Assembly: GCA_035547915.1 (NCBI GenBank)
Contig: DASZTS010000123.1
Location: 58,618-122,617 of the forward strand
Direction of reading: 5' to 3'
Source: DASSFG01 sp035547915
GTDB taxonomy: Bacteria; Planctomycetota; Planctomycetia; Pirellulales; JAICIG01
Length of the DNA stretch: 64,000 nt
The stretch's first letter is position 1. Each line of letters begins with the position of its first letter. Below are positions 16,424 to 26,900 of the stretch, piece by piece. The translations under genes and the position numbers were made by a program. The notes beneath the pieces were generated by a model, which searched no databases, had not been told where the DNA came from, and saw only the letters and a program-made list of their open reading frames with translations.

Positions 16424-18358
16424 TCAACTGATCCACCGCCGCTGATACAGATACCACTCCACCGCCGCGAGCAGCCACGCCAGCACGATCAGGTAGAACC
16501 ACATCGGGTGCACGAGCAGACCGGCGGCGACGGTCGTCGGCGTCCGCCGTTCCTGGTTCTGCAACAGCTCCTCTGGCGTTCGTACGTCGCTCTCGCGGCG
16601 GTTCGCCAGGTTGCAGGCCAACTCCAAGTCGGGCTTCTCGGCCGATTTCTCGTTCGGGGCTGGTGCTTCGCCGCCGTTACGAAAGAGTTGCCACACACCG
16701 CATTCGTCGAGCGGTCCCACCGTCGTCTTGGCCAATCCGGGCGGCAAGGGCTGACGCCGGCCTCCGGGCGCGATCAGGATGGGATGCTCGGCCGGCAACG
16801 GTTGGCCGTGCGCTTGACCGGGGGGCAAGAGGTCGAGCTCAGTGACGGTGCCGCTGGCCAACGATTCGCGCAGCTCGCCGCGATGGCCGGCAAACCAGCC
16901 CAAGGCGTTCGTGGCCATGATCGGAAAAGCGGTCCGTAGCGGCAAATCGCCCTGGTCGAGATTGACCGAGAGCACGAGCAGTTTGCCCGCGGGCCGTTCG
17001 AGATACGCATAAAGGGGCTCGCCCGTTACGGCGCCCACCAGCACCTGGGGCGGCTGGTTGAAGGCGAGCCGGCGGGCCTCGGGCATGATCACGTTGTCGA
17101 GGCGCACGTGGGCCATCAACGGCGAGTCCTTGTCCTGCTTCGTCACGATCGGGTTGTCGAGCTTGTCGCCCACCTGCCAAACGTCGCAGGCGACGAGCGG
17201 ATCGATGACCCACACCGGACCGTCAGGCAGCCGTTCGGGCACCTGCCGGTGGAACACCGTGATGCTGCCCGGCGCGACCTGGGCGGGCAGCTTCTCGACC
17301 ACCGACAGCTTCACCAGCGGGTTGGCCTCGAACACCTTTTCGAGAAACAGATTTCCGGCGGTGACCAGCGTCACCGGCAACAGCTCGCGGCGAGGGAGCA
17401 GAGCCCAAGCACGGTCGTCTCCGGCCAGCACGTCTCCGGCCCGCGCGTCGCCGTGGTCGAGGCGGGCGGCGAGCACGCCCCCTTCGGCCGAGGTCTTTTC
17501 GAACAGGTGCGTCCACACTTCGCCCGGTTTGAGCGAGAGCGGCACCACGTCGACCACGTCCGGCCCGAGGTCGAGTTCCAGGCGGCAATGGGCCGGCGCG
17601 ACCGAGGCGTTTTGCACCTCGGCCAAGATTTCGTAACCGATCGGGTCGAGCAGACTGCGGCGGACCTGAAACCGCGTGATGCCGATGTTGGCCGCATGGG
17701 TACCGACGGCGACCAACTCCACGTCCTTACCGTTTACGTCCTTACCGGCCGACCATTGCGTCGCATCGTCGAAACAACCGTCGCTCAACACGATCACGCG
17801 GCCGTTCTCGCCGCCCGACACCAAGCGGCGCGCCAACTCCACCGCTTCGGGAACGCGTGTCGGGCCGTCGCTCGGCTCGATCGTATCGAGCGCCTGCCAC
17901 AGTGTGCGTCGATGGGCGGCCAGACCGCACACGACGCGCGGTTGTGTGCCCGCCACGACGAGGGCCATTTCGTCACGCGGTCGCAGGCGGTCGATATAGT
18001 GCCGGGCGATGTCGCGTGCGTGCTCGAAGCGGCTGGGGGCGACGTCGGTGGCCCGCATGCTGGCCGAGTTGTCGAGCACGAGCACCAGTCGCCGGGCTTG
18101 CGCCATCTCCCAGTCGAAGAACGGCTCGGCCAGCGCCAAGACGAGCAGCGCCAACATCGCGAGCTGCACCAGCAACGACAGCAAGTGCCGCAGGTGTTCC
18201 CAGATCGACCGCGGTTGTTTCTCCTCGAAGATCTGTTGCCAGAACAGGATCGTCGACACGGGCAAACGCCGCAGGCGGATCTTCAAGATGTAGAAGATCA
18301 CGATGGGTATGGCGAGAGCCAGCCAGGCGAGGGCCGAGGGATTGGTGAACGCCATCAC
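16424..18358 (-). CDS. BatA-like aerotolerance N-terminal plus VWA domain membrane protein
   Basis: 644 residues. The N-terminal region (NPSALAWLALAIPIVIFYIL, then RRLPVSTILFWQ) matches the BatA N-terminal family, with two TM helices. A VWA domain with LVLDNSASM (DxSxS metal site) at about residues 94-103 follows. After that comes a long extracytoplasmic beta-rich region and a C-terminal TM helix (HPMWFYLIVLAWLLAAVEW). The start ATG overlaps the stop of the DUF58 gene by four bases (ATGA), so translation is likely coupled. In Bat operons such proteins act with MoxR ATPases and DUF58 proteins at the membrane. The substrate is not known. Confidence 0.88.
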   Translation of the reverse strand: MMAFTNPSALAWLALAIPIVIFYILKIRLRRLPVSTILFWQQIFEEKQPRSIWEHLRHLLSLLVQLAMLALLVLALAEPFFDWEMAQARRLVLVLDNSASMRATDVAPSRFEHARDIARHYIDRLRPRDEMALVVAGTQPRVVCGLAAHRRTLWQALDTIEPSDGPTRVPEAVELARRLVSGGENGRVIVLSDGCFDDATQWSAGKDVNGKDVELVAVGTHAANIGITRFQVRRSLLDPIGYEILAEVQNASVAPAHCRLELDLGPDVVDVVPLSLKPGEVWTHLFEKTSAEGGVLAARLDHGDARAGDVLAGDDRAWALLPRRELLPVTLVTAGNLFLEKVFEANPLVKLSVVEKLPAQVAPGSITVFHRQVPERLPDGPVWVIDPLVACDVWQVGDKLDNPIVTKQDKDSPLMAHVRLDNVIMPEARRLAFNQPPQVLVGAVTGEPLYAYLERPAGKLLVLSVNLDQGDLPLRTAFPIMATNALGWFAGHRGELRESLASGTVTELDLLPPGQAHGQPLPAEHPILIAPGGRRQPLPPGLAKTTVGPLDECGVWQLFRNGGEAPAPNEKSAEKPDLELACNLANRRESDVRTPEELLQNQERRTPTTVAAGLLVHPMWFYLIVLAWLLAAVEWYLYQRRWIS

Positions 18359-19233
18359 CGGATCTCCCCCGCCGCGCGCATCATCTTCAAGATCAATTCG
18401 TCGAACGATGTCTCGGTCGATGTGCGCGTGCAGCCCAGGCCATAGGTGCGGCAGTAGCGCAGCAACGATTGCTGAAAGCGGTCGAAGATCGCCCGATATT
18501 GGCGGAGATTGCGTTCCGTGACCGTCACCTTGCGGCTCGACGAAGTTTCGACATCGTACAGCTCGACGTCGCCCAACACGGTCGGCTCGGCTTCGCCCCG
18601 ATCGAAAATCTGCACGACGTGCGGCTCGTAGTGGCGGTGGCGCAGGATGTCGAGCCCGCGTTCGAAACCGGCTGGATCGTAAAAGTCGCTCACCACCACG
18701 GCCAACCCGCGGCGCTGCGTGCGGTGGACGAAGCCGGTGGCGACCCGCGCCAGGTCGGTAAGCGTGCCCTGCGGCGGAAGCGACTCGAGGAAGGAGAGCA
18801 GCGAGAGGATGCGGGCCTTGCCGCGCGTGAGCGGAAAATCGGCCACGATCTCGTTAGAGAAGGCAATCACCGCCACGCGATCGAGATCGGCCAACGCGAT
18901 ATACGCCAGGGCCGCCACGATCCGCCGCGCGAAGTCGAACTTGTTGGGCGAGCCGAAATCCATGCTCCGCGAACAGTCGACGAACAGGTAGACGTGCAGG
19001 TCTTCTTCTTCCTGGAAACGCTTGAGGAGCAACTCGTCGTGCCGCGCGTAGACGTTCCAATCGAGGTAGCGGAAATCGTCGCCGGGCGTGTACTGGCGGT
19101 GATCGGCGAACTCGACACCGCCGCCCATCTGCATCGTGCGCCGTTGGGCGAGCAGCGACCCGCGAAAGACGCGCCGCGAGATGAGCGAGAGGTATTCCAG
19201 CTTTTTCAGAAAGTCGGAATCGAAGACGGGCAT
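18355..19233 (-). CDS. DUF58 domain protein of the MoxR operon
   Basis: About 292 residues from MPVFDSDFLKKLE. The DUF58 hallmark sequence appears as VEFADHRQYTPGDDFRYLDW around residues 40-60, followed by a VWA-like fold with LFVDCSRSMDFG in the position of the metal site. There is no TM helix in this copy, unlike many DUF58 proteins. It lies between the MoxR ATPase gene (80-base gap) and the BatA-like gene (four-base overlap). An upstream extension to 19302 adds an Arg-rich stretch that does not look like the family, so ATG 19233 is preferred. In the family these proteins are adaptors that link the AAA+ ATPase to VWA partners. Confidence 0.9.
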   Translation of the reverse strand: MPVFDSDFLKKLEYLSLISRRVFRGSLLAQRRTMQMGGGVEFADHRQYTPGDDFRYLDWNVYARHDELLLKRFQEEEDLHVYLFVDCSRSMDFGSPNKFDFARRIVAALAYIALADLDRVAVIAFSNEIVADFPLTRGKARILSLLSFLESLPPQGTLTDLARVATGFVHRTQRRGLAVVVSDFYDPAGFERGLDILRHRHYEPHVVQIFDRGEAEPTVLGDVELYDVETSSSRKVTVTERNLRQYRAIFDRFQQSLLRYCRTYGLGCTRTSTETSFDELILKMMRAAGEIR

Positions 19234-19312
19234 GGCGATTCGGACGGTCCGCGAACGGGCCCGAGGGCGGCCGACGGGGCTTGGGAACTGCCCGCCGCGC
19301 ACCCTCCTGCCA

Positions 19313-20335
<1,023 letters not shown>

Positions 20336-20724
20336 GAGAACGGTCCCAGGAGAGAGAACGTGTGGTCTACGCTCGACAGGTTCACACGATGCCCATTGAA
20401 AGGGCCACGCGAGGCGGTTGTCAACTAACAGGTCGAAAAAGTCGCCGACAAAACTTCGGAAGCCCGAGCGACGCGGGCAAAAAAATCGCCCTTGGAACGC
20501 TGCTTTTTTCGAAGCTTGATCCGGTTTCATCGGTCGCTAAAAATCGTCGCCTCGTAGCCCGTTGGTTGACTTTCGGTTGCGGCGGCCCTACCGTGGCGGA
20601 ATCGTATCCGGAGGGGTCGGGGCCACGCGCTTCTCGTCGCGAGGCGACCAATCTCGGCCCGCCAGATCGAGCGTCCGGCCATGTCTCCGATCGACCGGAC
20701 GAAACCCGTGGAGGGCGCGAAGTC
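20336..20724. other. Divergent gap between moxR and the DUF1581/1583 gene
   Basis: This gap should hold both promoters. It contains the degenerate R1 repeat copy C (20440-20541). Both flanking frames stay open far into it, which is due to high GC and the repeat. No other gene-like signal was seen, and I could not pick out convincing promoter boxes. Confidence 0.5.
20440..20541 (+). repeat. Dispersed ~100-bp repeat, family R1, copy C (degenerate)
   Basis: Forward copy with GCCGACAAAACTTCGGAAGC at the left, an A-rich inner arm (GCAAAAAAATCGCCC), the matching arm (GCTTTTTTCGAAGC) and GATCCGGTTTCATCGGTCGC at the right, ending in CTAAAA. It is more diverged than the copies at 36389 and 56971 but keeps the outer and inner arms in order. 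It lies between divergent genes. Confidence 0.6.
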
Positions 20725-23700
20725 ATGTGTCGCATCGGGTTGGCGCGAAGCTTGGTAGCTATGGCCGCGATGTGGCCCGTGGCGCTGTTGGCCCAAGTGC
20801 CAGACCCGGCAGGCGCCGAAAAAGGGGCTCCTTCCGCCGATGCCGATCCGCAGCGCACCCTTTCCAGGCCGATCACCCTGGCCCAATTCGAGCAAGCGGC
20901 GCAGATTGCCGACCTCGCCGCCGAGCACGGCTTGTACGAGCTGAGCCAGCGAGCCATTCTGCGGGCCCTGGCCAACGGCCCTCCGGTGCAAGTGGAACCG
21001 ATGTTGGGCCTCGGCAAGCCGCAATCGCGCCTGCCCACAGTCCGCCACCGAACGGCTACCAGGCGACCGCCTTCGGTCGATTCGCAAGTCTCGCAGAGGC
21101 TCTCCGCGCTGGTGCAGAAGTGGCGGCAGGGCGCGCCCGTCGAGGCCGTGTACCAGACCTTGGCGGCCATCGTGTTGCCCCCGCAGCGGCCGCGTGAGAT
21201 CTTTCTCTACCACGACCCGTCGGGATCCGCACCTGCAACCGAGCTACCGAGCGGGTTCGTCGCGAACCTTCCCGCCCAGGTGGCCGCTAGCGCTCAGGTT
21301 AACGGCAGCGAGGTATCGTGGCCCACGGTCGGACAGATGCTAGTGGATGCGGCCACGCAGGCCGGCCGCATCGACGATCTGCAACAGCGGATGGCCGCGC
21401 GAGATGGCAAGGAGGCCGAATTCGGCAGGTCGGTCTTGTTGGCGCAGTTGACATTGACGAGCCGAAACGTGGATGTCGCGACGTGCTGGCCCCATCTGCG
21501 GCGGTTGGCCAGCCACGATCCACCATTCTATGTAGCCGAACTGCTGCGCGAGGTGGCGATCGGGATCGAGGGTCCCGAGATGCCGGCCGACATGGTGGCT
21601 TGGCTCGAAACGACGCTGGAGCAGCAGACGAACAACGACCGCCGAATCGCCGACGATCGCACGCGGTTGAAGTTGCTGCTCGCCTTGGCCCGCTGGCAGG
21701 TCGCCAACGGCCATCTCGACCTGGCGCGGCGGCATTTGAAGCGCTACGCCGAACTCGGCCTGGGCGGCGAAGGCGGGAATAATGATGAACGGGAACGCTA
21801 TCACGCCACCCGTTGGCTCCGCGTCGCGCGTGAATTCGTGCGAGCGGGCCTGCTCGACGACACGCTCGACTCCATCGCGAAACACGTCGATGCCGCGGAG
21901 GTAACCGACGATGAGCCGCTCATGGTGCCTGTCTGGTTGGGATCGCGCCGGCTGTTGCTCGAAGAGCCCGCCGCTCAACGTTATCACCGGTTGGCCTCGT
22001 GGACGATGCCGCAGGGAGAGCCCCGCCAACTTCGGTTCGTGGGCTGCGCTGTGCACCGCGACGGTCGGCCCAGCGTGTTCCAGACCGAGCTCTATCGGTC
22101 CTCGCCCGACGACACGATCACGAGCAACTTCCAGCTTCTCGTCGATGCGGCGCGCGAGGCCCGGCTTCTCGACGACCTCGAACAACGGTTGGTGGAGTTT
22201 TCCACAGACAGCGGTGTCAAAGTGGTTGCACTGCGCGCCATGTTGGCTCTAGAGACCGGCCACGAGGAGCAAGTCGTCGCGGGCATCGAACGGCTGTGCT
22301 CACCTCAGCCGGCGGCGGATGGCGGTCCGCCGCGCGTGGGCCAACCGATGTCGCCCGCCTCGTATCTCTTGACCCGCGCCTGTTTGGGCAGCGCGGGCTG
22401 GCGAGAACACGGTGCGGTATTGGCTGGCATCTTGAGCCCCAGGCACCGGAATCTTACCGGTCTTCTCGATCTCGAACAGGCGGCGGTTATTCGCCGCGAT
22501 CTGGGGCTGGAACGACCGGGTTTGTCGGAGCCCGGGTTCGCCCACTGGCAGATCACCCGCGCGGGGCAGAATTGGACGATGCCGATCTTCGTCCCTTCGC
22601 TCTGGGCCAGAGACGCCGACTATCTGCGATGCGTCAGCGGCAAAGGAACGAGCTCGCTGCTGTTGATGTATCCGCTGATCGGCAGTGGCGAATTGAGCGT
22701 CGACCTGCTCGGCGGCGGGGGGTCGATCGGCTACGGTGGCATTTGGATAGGATCGCGGGGAGTGCGTATTTACGACGATGCGTTCCCTGCGTCGCTGATC
22801 TCGAGCAACCCGCTGGAAGCCAATCCGATCCCGCCGCCCGTGCCAGCTTCATCTGGCGTAAACCGCTGGACACTGCACGTAGAACCGGGCAAGAACCAAT
22901 TACGTAGAAACGACGACGTCGTTGCTGACCTGCCCGAACCGAGCCCCGCCGCCCCTTGGATGGTCCTTTCGTCGTGGTTGTCCACGGACGCGACTTTTCA
23001 CCGTTTGCAGATCACGGGCGAGTGGCGAATACCACGAGAAGTATCGCTCGTCGGAGGCGATCGACTGGTCGGTTGGATAACTGGTTTCTACGAAGAGCCT
23101 CCATCGCGACTACTTCCGCGACTACGCCCGGGACGCAGGAGCGCCAGCGAGCCTCCGGTCGAGACCGCACCCTTACTTCCGCGACCACGCGCGGGACGCA
23201 GGACCGCCAGCGAGGCCCCGGGCGAGACCGCACCCTCTACCGCGACGAGAGGCAACCGCTTTCGGGACATTCCGTTTGCCTCTTTGCCGACGCGCCCCCG
23301 AGCGAAGACTTCCCTGTGGATCGGAAATTCGGGGACGATACTCGCCGCGCCGTTTTCCACCGGCGAGACGACTCCTGCACCCAGCCGGCTGACGTACTTT
23401 CGACCGCTGCGAAACGGCGAGGCGTTGCGATATGAGTTTTTGCGTGACGCACAAACGATGGTGCATCCGGCACTCGATCGGCTGACGTTCTTGTTGGAGC
23501 CGGAGGGGGTGCGATTGCATTGGATGACCGATCATCCCGATGCCGAAGCGGGCGATCTGCCGCTCGACAACGTTGTCGATGAACCGGCAGCGCGCCGCGG
23601 ACCGGCGCGGCTGCCGCTGATCGAGGGCGATTGGAACCGGGTGGTGCTCAAGCTCGTCGACGATGAAATCTTGATCGAGCTGAACGACGTGCTCGTCTTC

Positions 23701-23943
23701 CAACGGAAGTTGGAGAGCACGAACGATCGACGATTCAGTTTCTTTTACTATCGGGATCGGACCCAGGCTACGATTCGTAGCGTAGTCCTGACGGGCGACT
23801 GGCCAGAAACGCTACCACCGCCAGGCGAGCTCTTCGCGCCGAGGCGGCCATTGAGTGAGGCCGAACTCGAGGCGGAGAAGCGATTGGTCAACGCGAAGAG
23901 GTTCGAGATCGCTCAACCCACAGCAGAGGAGAAGGCGCCATGA
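20725..23943 (+). CDS. Large secreted protein with DUF1581/DUF1583-type modules
   Basis: 1072 residues. MCRIGLARSLVAMAAMWPVA is a signal-like start, with GGAGGG about ten bases upstream. Residues about 50-160 carry a module starting ITLAQFEQAAQIADLAAEHG that recurs almost unchanged inside the giant downstream protein. A helical region follows, then a DUF1581-like part (GELSVDLLGGGGSIGYGG near residue 650) and a DUF1583-like part (LRPLRNGEALRYEF-type, then HPALDRLTFLLEPEGVRLHW near residue 915). These two families are known mainly from large planctomycete proteins; the lectin-like beta pattern is my reading. A short low-complexity duplication (RLRPGRRSASEPP, then RPRAGRRTASEAP) sits near residues 800-830. 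Its stop overlaps the next start as ATGA, so the two are coupled. Confidence 0.8.
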   Translation: MCRIGLARSLVAMAAMWPVALLAQVPDPAGAEKGAPSADADPQRTLSRPITLAQFEQAAQIADLAAEHGLYELSQRAILRALANGPPVQVEPMLGLGKPQSRLPTVRHRTATRRPPSVDSQVSQRLSALVQKWRQGAPVEAVYQTLAAIVLPPQRPREIFLYHDPSGSAPATELPSGFVANLPAQVAASAQVNGSEVSWPTVGQMLVDAATQAGRIDDLQQRMAARDGKEAEFGRSVLLAQLTLTSRNVDVATCWPHLRRLASHDPPFYVAELLREVAIGIEGPEMPADMVAWLETTLEQQTNNDRRIADDRTRLKLLLALARWQVANGHLDLARRHLKRYAELGLGGEGGNNDERERYHATRWLRVAREFVRAGLLDDTLDSIAKHVDAAEVTDDEPLMVPVWLGSRRLLLEEPAAQRYHRLASWTMPQGEPRQLRFVGCAVHRDGRPSVFQTELYRSSPDDTITSNFQLLVDAAREARLLDDLEQRLVEFSTDSGVKVVALRAMLALETGHEEQVVAGIERLCSPQPAADGGPPRVGQPMSPASYLLTRACLGSAGWREHGAVLAGILSPRHRNLTGLLDLEQAAVIRRDLGLERPGLSEPGFAHWQITRAGQNWTMPIFVPSLWARDADYLRCVSGKGTSSLLLMYPLIGSGELSVDLLGGGGSIGYGGIWIGSRGVRIYDDAFPASLISSNPLEANPIPPPVPASSGVNRWTLHVEPGKNQLRRNDDVVADLPEPSPAAPWMVLSSWLSTDATFHRLQITGEWRIPREVSLVGGDRLVGWITGFYEEPPSRLLPRLRPGRRSASEPPVETAPLLPRPRAGRRTASEAPGETAPSTATRGNRFRDIPFASLPTRPRAKTSLWIGNSGTILAAPFSTGETTPAPSRLTYFRPLRNGEALRYEFLRDAQTMVHPALDRLTFLLEPEGVRLHWMTDHPDAEAGDLPLDNVVDEPAARRGPARLPLIEGDWNRVVLKLVDDEILIELNDVLVFQRKLESTNDRRFSFFYYRDRTQATIRSVVLTGDWPETLPPPGELFAPRRPLSEAELEAEKRLVNAKRFEIAQPTAEEKAP

Positions 23944-26900
23944 GAGGCTGTTCATCGGAACGTTCGGCAACACCGCCGACCCGACGATCGGTGTACACCG
24001 CGGGAATCGTTCGACGTGTATCCCTGGCTTTCGCCCTCTTGGCGATGGGCCTGGCGACGAGCAGCATGGCTTGGGCACAGGCTTCGCAGGCCCCGGCTGG
24101 GCGTGGGCCGGCGACGCGGACGAAGCCCGCGCCCTCTGCGCCTGACGTAGCGACCGACGCCGACGAGCAGCGCGATCTTCAGGTGATGGAACGGTTCCTC
24201 ACCGTGTTGGAGAAGAACCCGCGGCGGGGCACAGCCCTCGATCGCATCTACGGTTATCACGTCGAACGGGGCACGCTCGACCAACTTGTCGAACGCTATC
24301 GACAGCGCACCGCCAACGATGCGGCGGACGCACCGGCATGGATGATCGTGGGGCTGCTCGAATCGCAACGCGGTCACGACGCGGCCGCGGTGGCCGCTTT
24401 CCAGAATGCCGAGAAGGCCGAGACCAAGAACTACCTGGCGCCGTATTATCTCGGCCAGTCGCTGGTGCTCGTCGGACAGCCGGAAGCGGCCGCCGCGGCC
24501 TTCGAACGGGCCATCGAACGCAAACCGCCGCCCACCGAACTGCTCGACGTGTTTCAGTCGCTCGGACGCGTCTATCAGCGTGCGCAACGCAACGAGCAGG
24601 CACTCGCCGTCTGGGCGCGGCTCGAAAAACTCTTTCCCGACGATCAGCGCGTGCAGGAGCAGATCGCCGCCGCGCTGGCCGAAGAGGGCGAACACGCCGA
24701 AGCGCTGACGCGTTACAAGAAGCTCGCCCAGGTGGCCAAGGATCGTTACCGGCAGTCGCTCTTTCGCATGGAGGCCGGCGAGCTTGAGTTGAAACTCGGC
24801 CGCACGCCGCAGGCGCTGGCCGACTTCGAAGCGCTGCTCGCCGAGTTGAACCCGGATAGTTGGCTCTATCGCGAGGTCCGCCGCCGCATCGAAGAAGCCT
24901 TCTTGCGCAACGACGACCAAGCCGGCCTGGCGGCGTATTACTCGGCCTGGTTGGAGAAGCACACCGAGGACGTCGACGCCATGGCCCGGCTCGCGCACAC
25001 GCTGGCCACGCAGGGGCGCGTGCCCGAGGCGCAGACCTGGCTCGACAAGGCGATCAAACTCGCCCCCTCGCGCAAGGAATTGCGGCTGACCTTCGTCGAG
25101 CAGTTGGTCTACGACCAGCGCTGGCCCGAAGCGATCGCGCAATACGAGGCGCTCGACAAGGCCGATCCCAATAATCCCGACTATCTGCGCGAATGGGGGC
25201 AGCTCCTGCTGCGCGACAAATCGCGCGACGAAGCAGAGCGGAAGGCGGCGGCCGCGGCCGTTTGGAAGCGGTTGGCCGACGCCCGCCCGAAGGATCCGCT
25301 GGCGGCCACGCAGGTGGCCGACCTGTTCCGCCACGCCGAAATGCCCGAAGAGGCGCTCACTTACTATCTCAAGGCCGTCGAGCTCGATCCCGGTTCGCCG
25401 CAGTATCGGGAGTATCTCGGCGAGTATTACCACACCCTGAAGCGAGCCGACGAAGCGCTCGCCACGTGGCGCGCCATCGCCGAGGGCTCGAATCGCAACG
25501 CCAAGAATCTGACCAGGCTGGCCGAGGTGTTGTCGGGCTTCGGTTATCTGAGCGAAGCGGTCAAGACGATGCGAGAGGCGTGCGAACTGGAAGGCGACGA
25601 CCTGGCCCGGCAACTAAAGTTCGCCGACCTGCTGCGACAGACTGAGCAATACGACGCGGCGCTGGTCGAACTCGAACAGGCCGACAAGGTGGCCGAGAAC
25701 GACGATGAGCGCGAGGAGGTGCTGAAAGGGCAGATCAAGGTGTACGAAGCGGCCGAGCGGCTCTCGGCGGAAATCGACGCCGCGGCCAAGCAACTCGAAA
25801 CGGCCGGCCAGGCCGGCGCCGCCGACTGGTATCGGCTGGCCCGCCTGCGCGAGGCCGCCCGACAATATCCCGAGGCGACCCTGGCCATCAACAAGTCGCT
25901 CGCGATCGACGGCAAATCGCTGCTCGTGCTGACGGCCGCGGCGCGGATCAATGAGTCGGCGGGCAACCTGCTCGAAGCGGCCAACACCTATCGCCAGTTG
26001 GCCACCGTCGACCGCCGCTCGCGCACGCTGTACCTGACCGAGGTGGCCAAGCTCGAAGCGCGGCTCGGTCGTCGCGACGCGGCGCTGGCGGCCGGCCGCG
26101 ACCTGCTCACCGCCGCCCCTGGCAACCCCGAGCATTACGAGTTCTTCGCCGAATTGTGCTTCCAGCTCGGGCAGAACGACGAGGGGCTCGACACACTGCG
26201 TCGCTCGTTGCGGGCCAACCCCAGTGATCCGAAGGTGCTGCTCACCCTGGCCAAAACGCTCGCCGATCGTTTCCGCACCGACGAGGCGATCGAACTCTAT
26301 TGGCGGGCCTTCGAAAAGGGGGCCGAGTTGCAGGCCAAGCTCGACGTCGTGTCGCGGCTGGCCGATCTCTATTTGCAGACCAACCAATTCGACCGCCTGC
26401 TCGAGCGACTAGAGCGATTGCGGCGCGAGGCGAAGGAGTCGCGCGAGTTGAGCATCTGCGTGGCCCAGGCATATCACGCCGCCGGCGACTACGGCACCGC
26501 CGGCAAGGAGCTGGTGCAGCTCTTGTCGCAGAATCCCAACGACACGCAGCTCTTGCAGCAACTGGCGACACTGCTAGAAGCCGAGGGCGATCTGGCCGAG
26601 GCGGCCAAGTATCAGCAGCAGCTCGTCCACCTGGCCCCGACCAACGAGGCCGAGGCCAAGCTCGCCATGCTGCTCTCGCGCGCCGGTCAGACAGAAGAAG
26701 CCGGAGCCATCTGGCAGCGCTTGACGGAAAGGGAACAGGAACCCGAGAAGATCTTCAGGTCGATCGATAGCCTGATCGGCGCGGGCAAGGGCGCGATGGC
26801 GTTGGCCATCACCGATCGACTCTTGCGCGAGCAGCCGAACAACTGGGAGGCCCTCTATCGCGAGGTCGTGCTGCTGGCCGCCGATAAACCCCAAGAGGCC

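Noticed and set aside
14151..16445. Long plus-strand frames opposite the VWA gene
   Set aside because: Same reason: antisense frames with Arg/His/Gly-rich sequence over a clearly coding minus strand.
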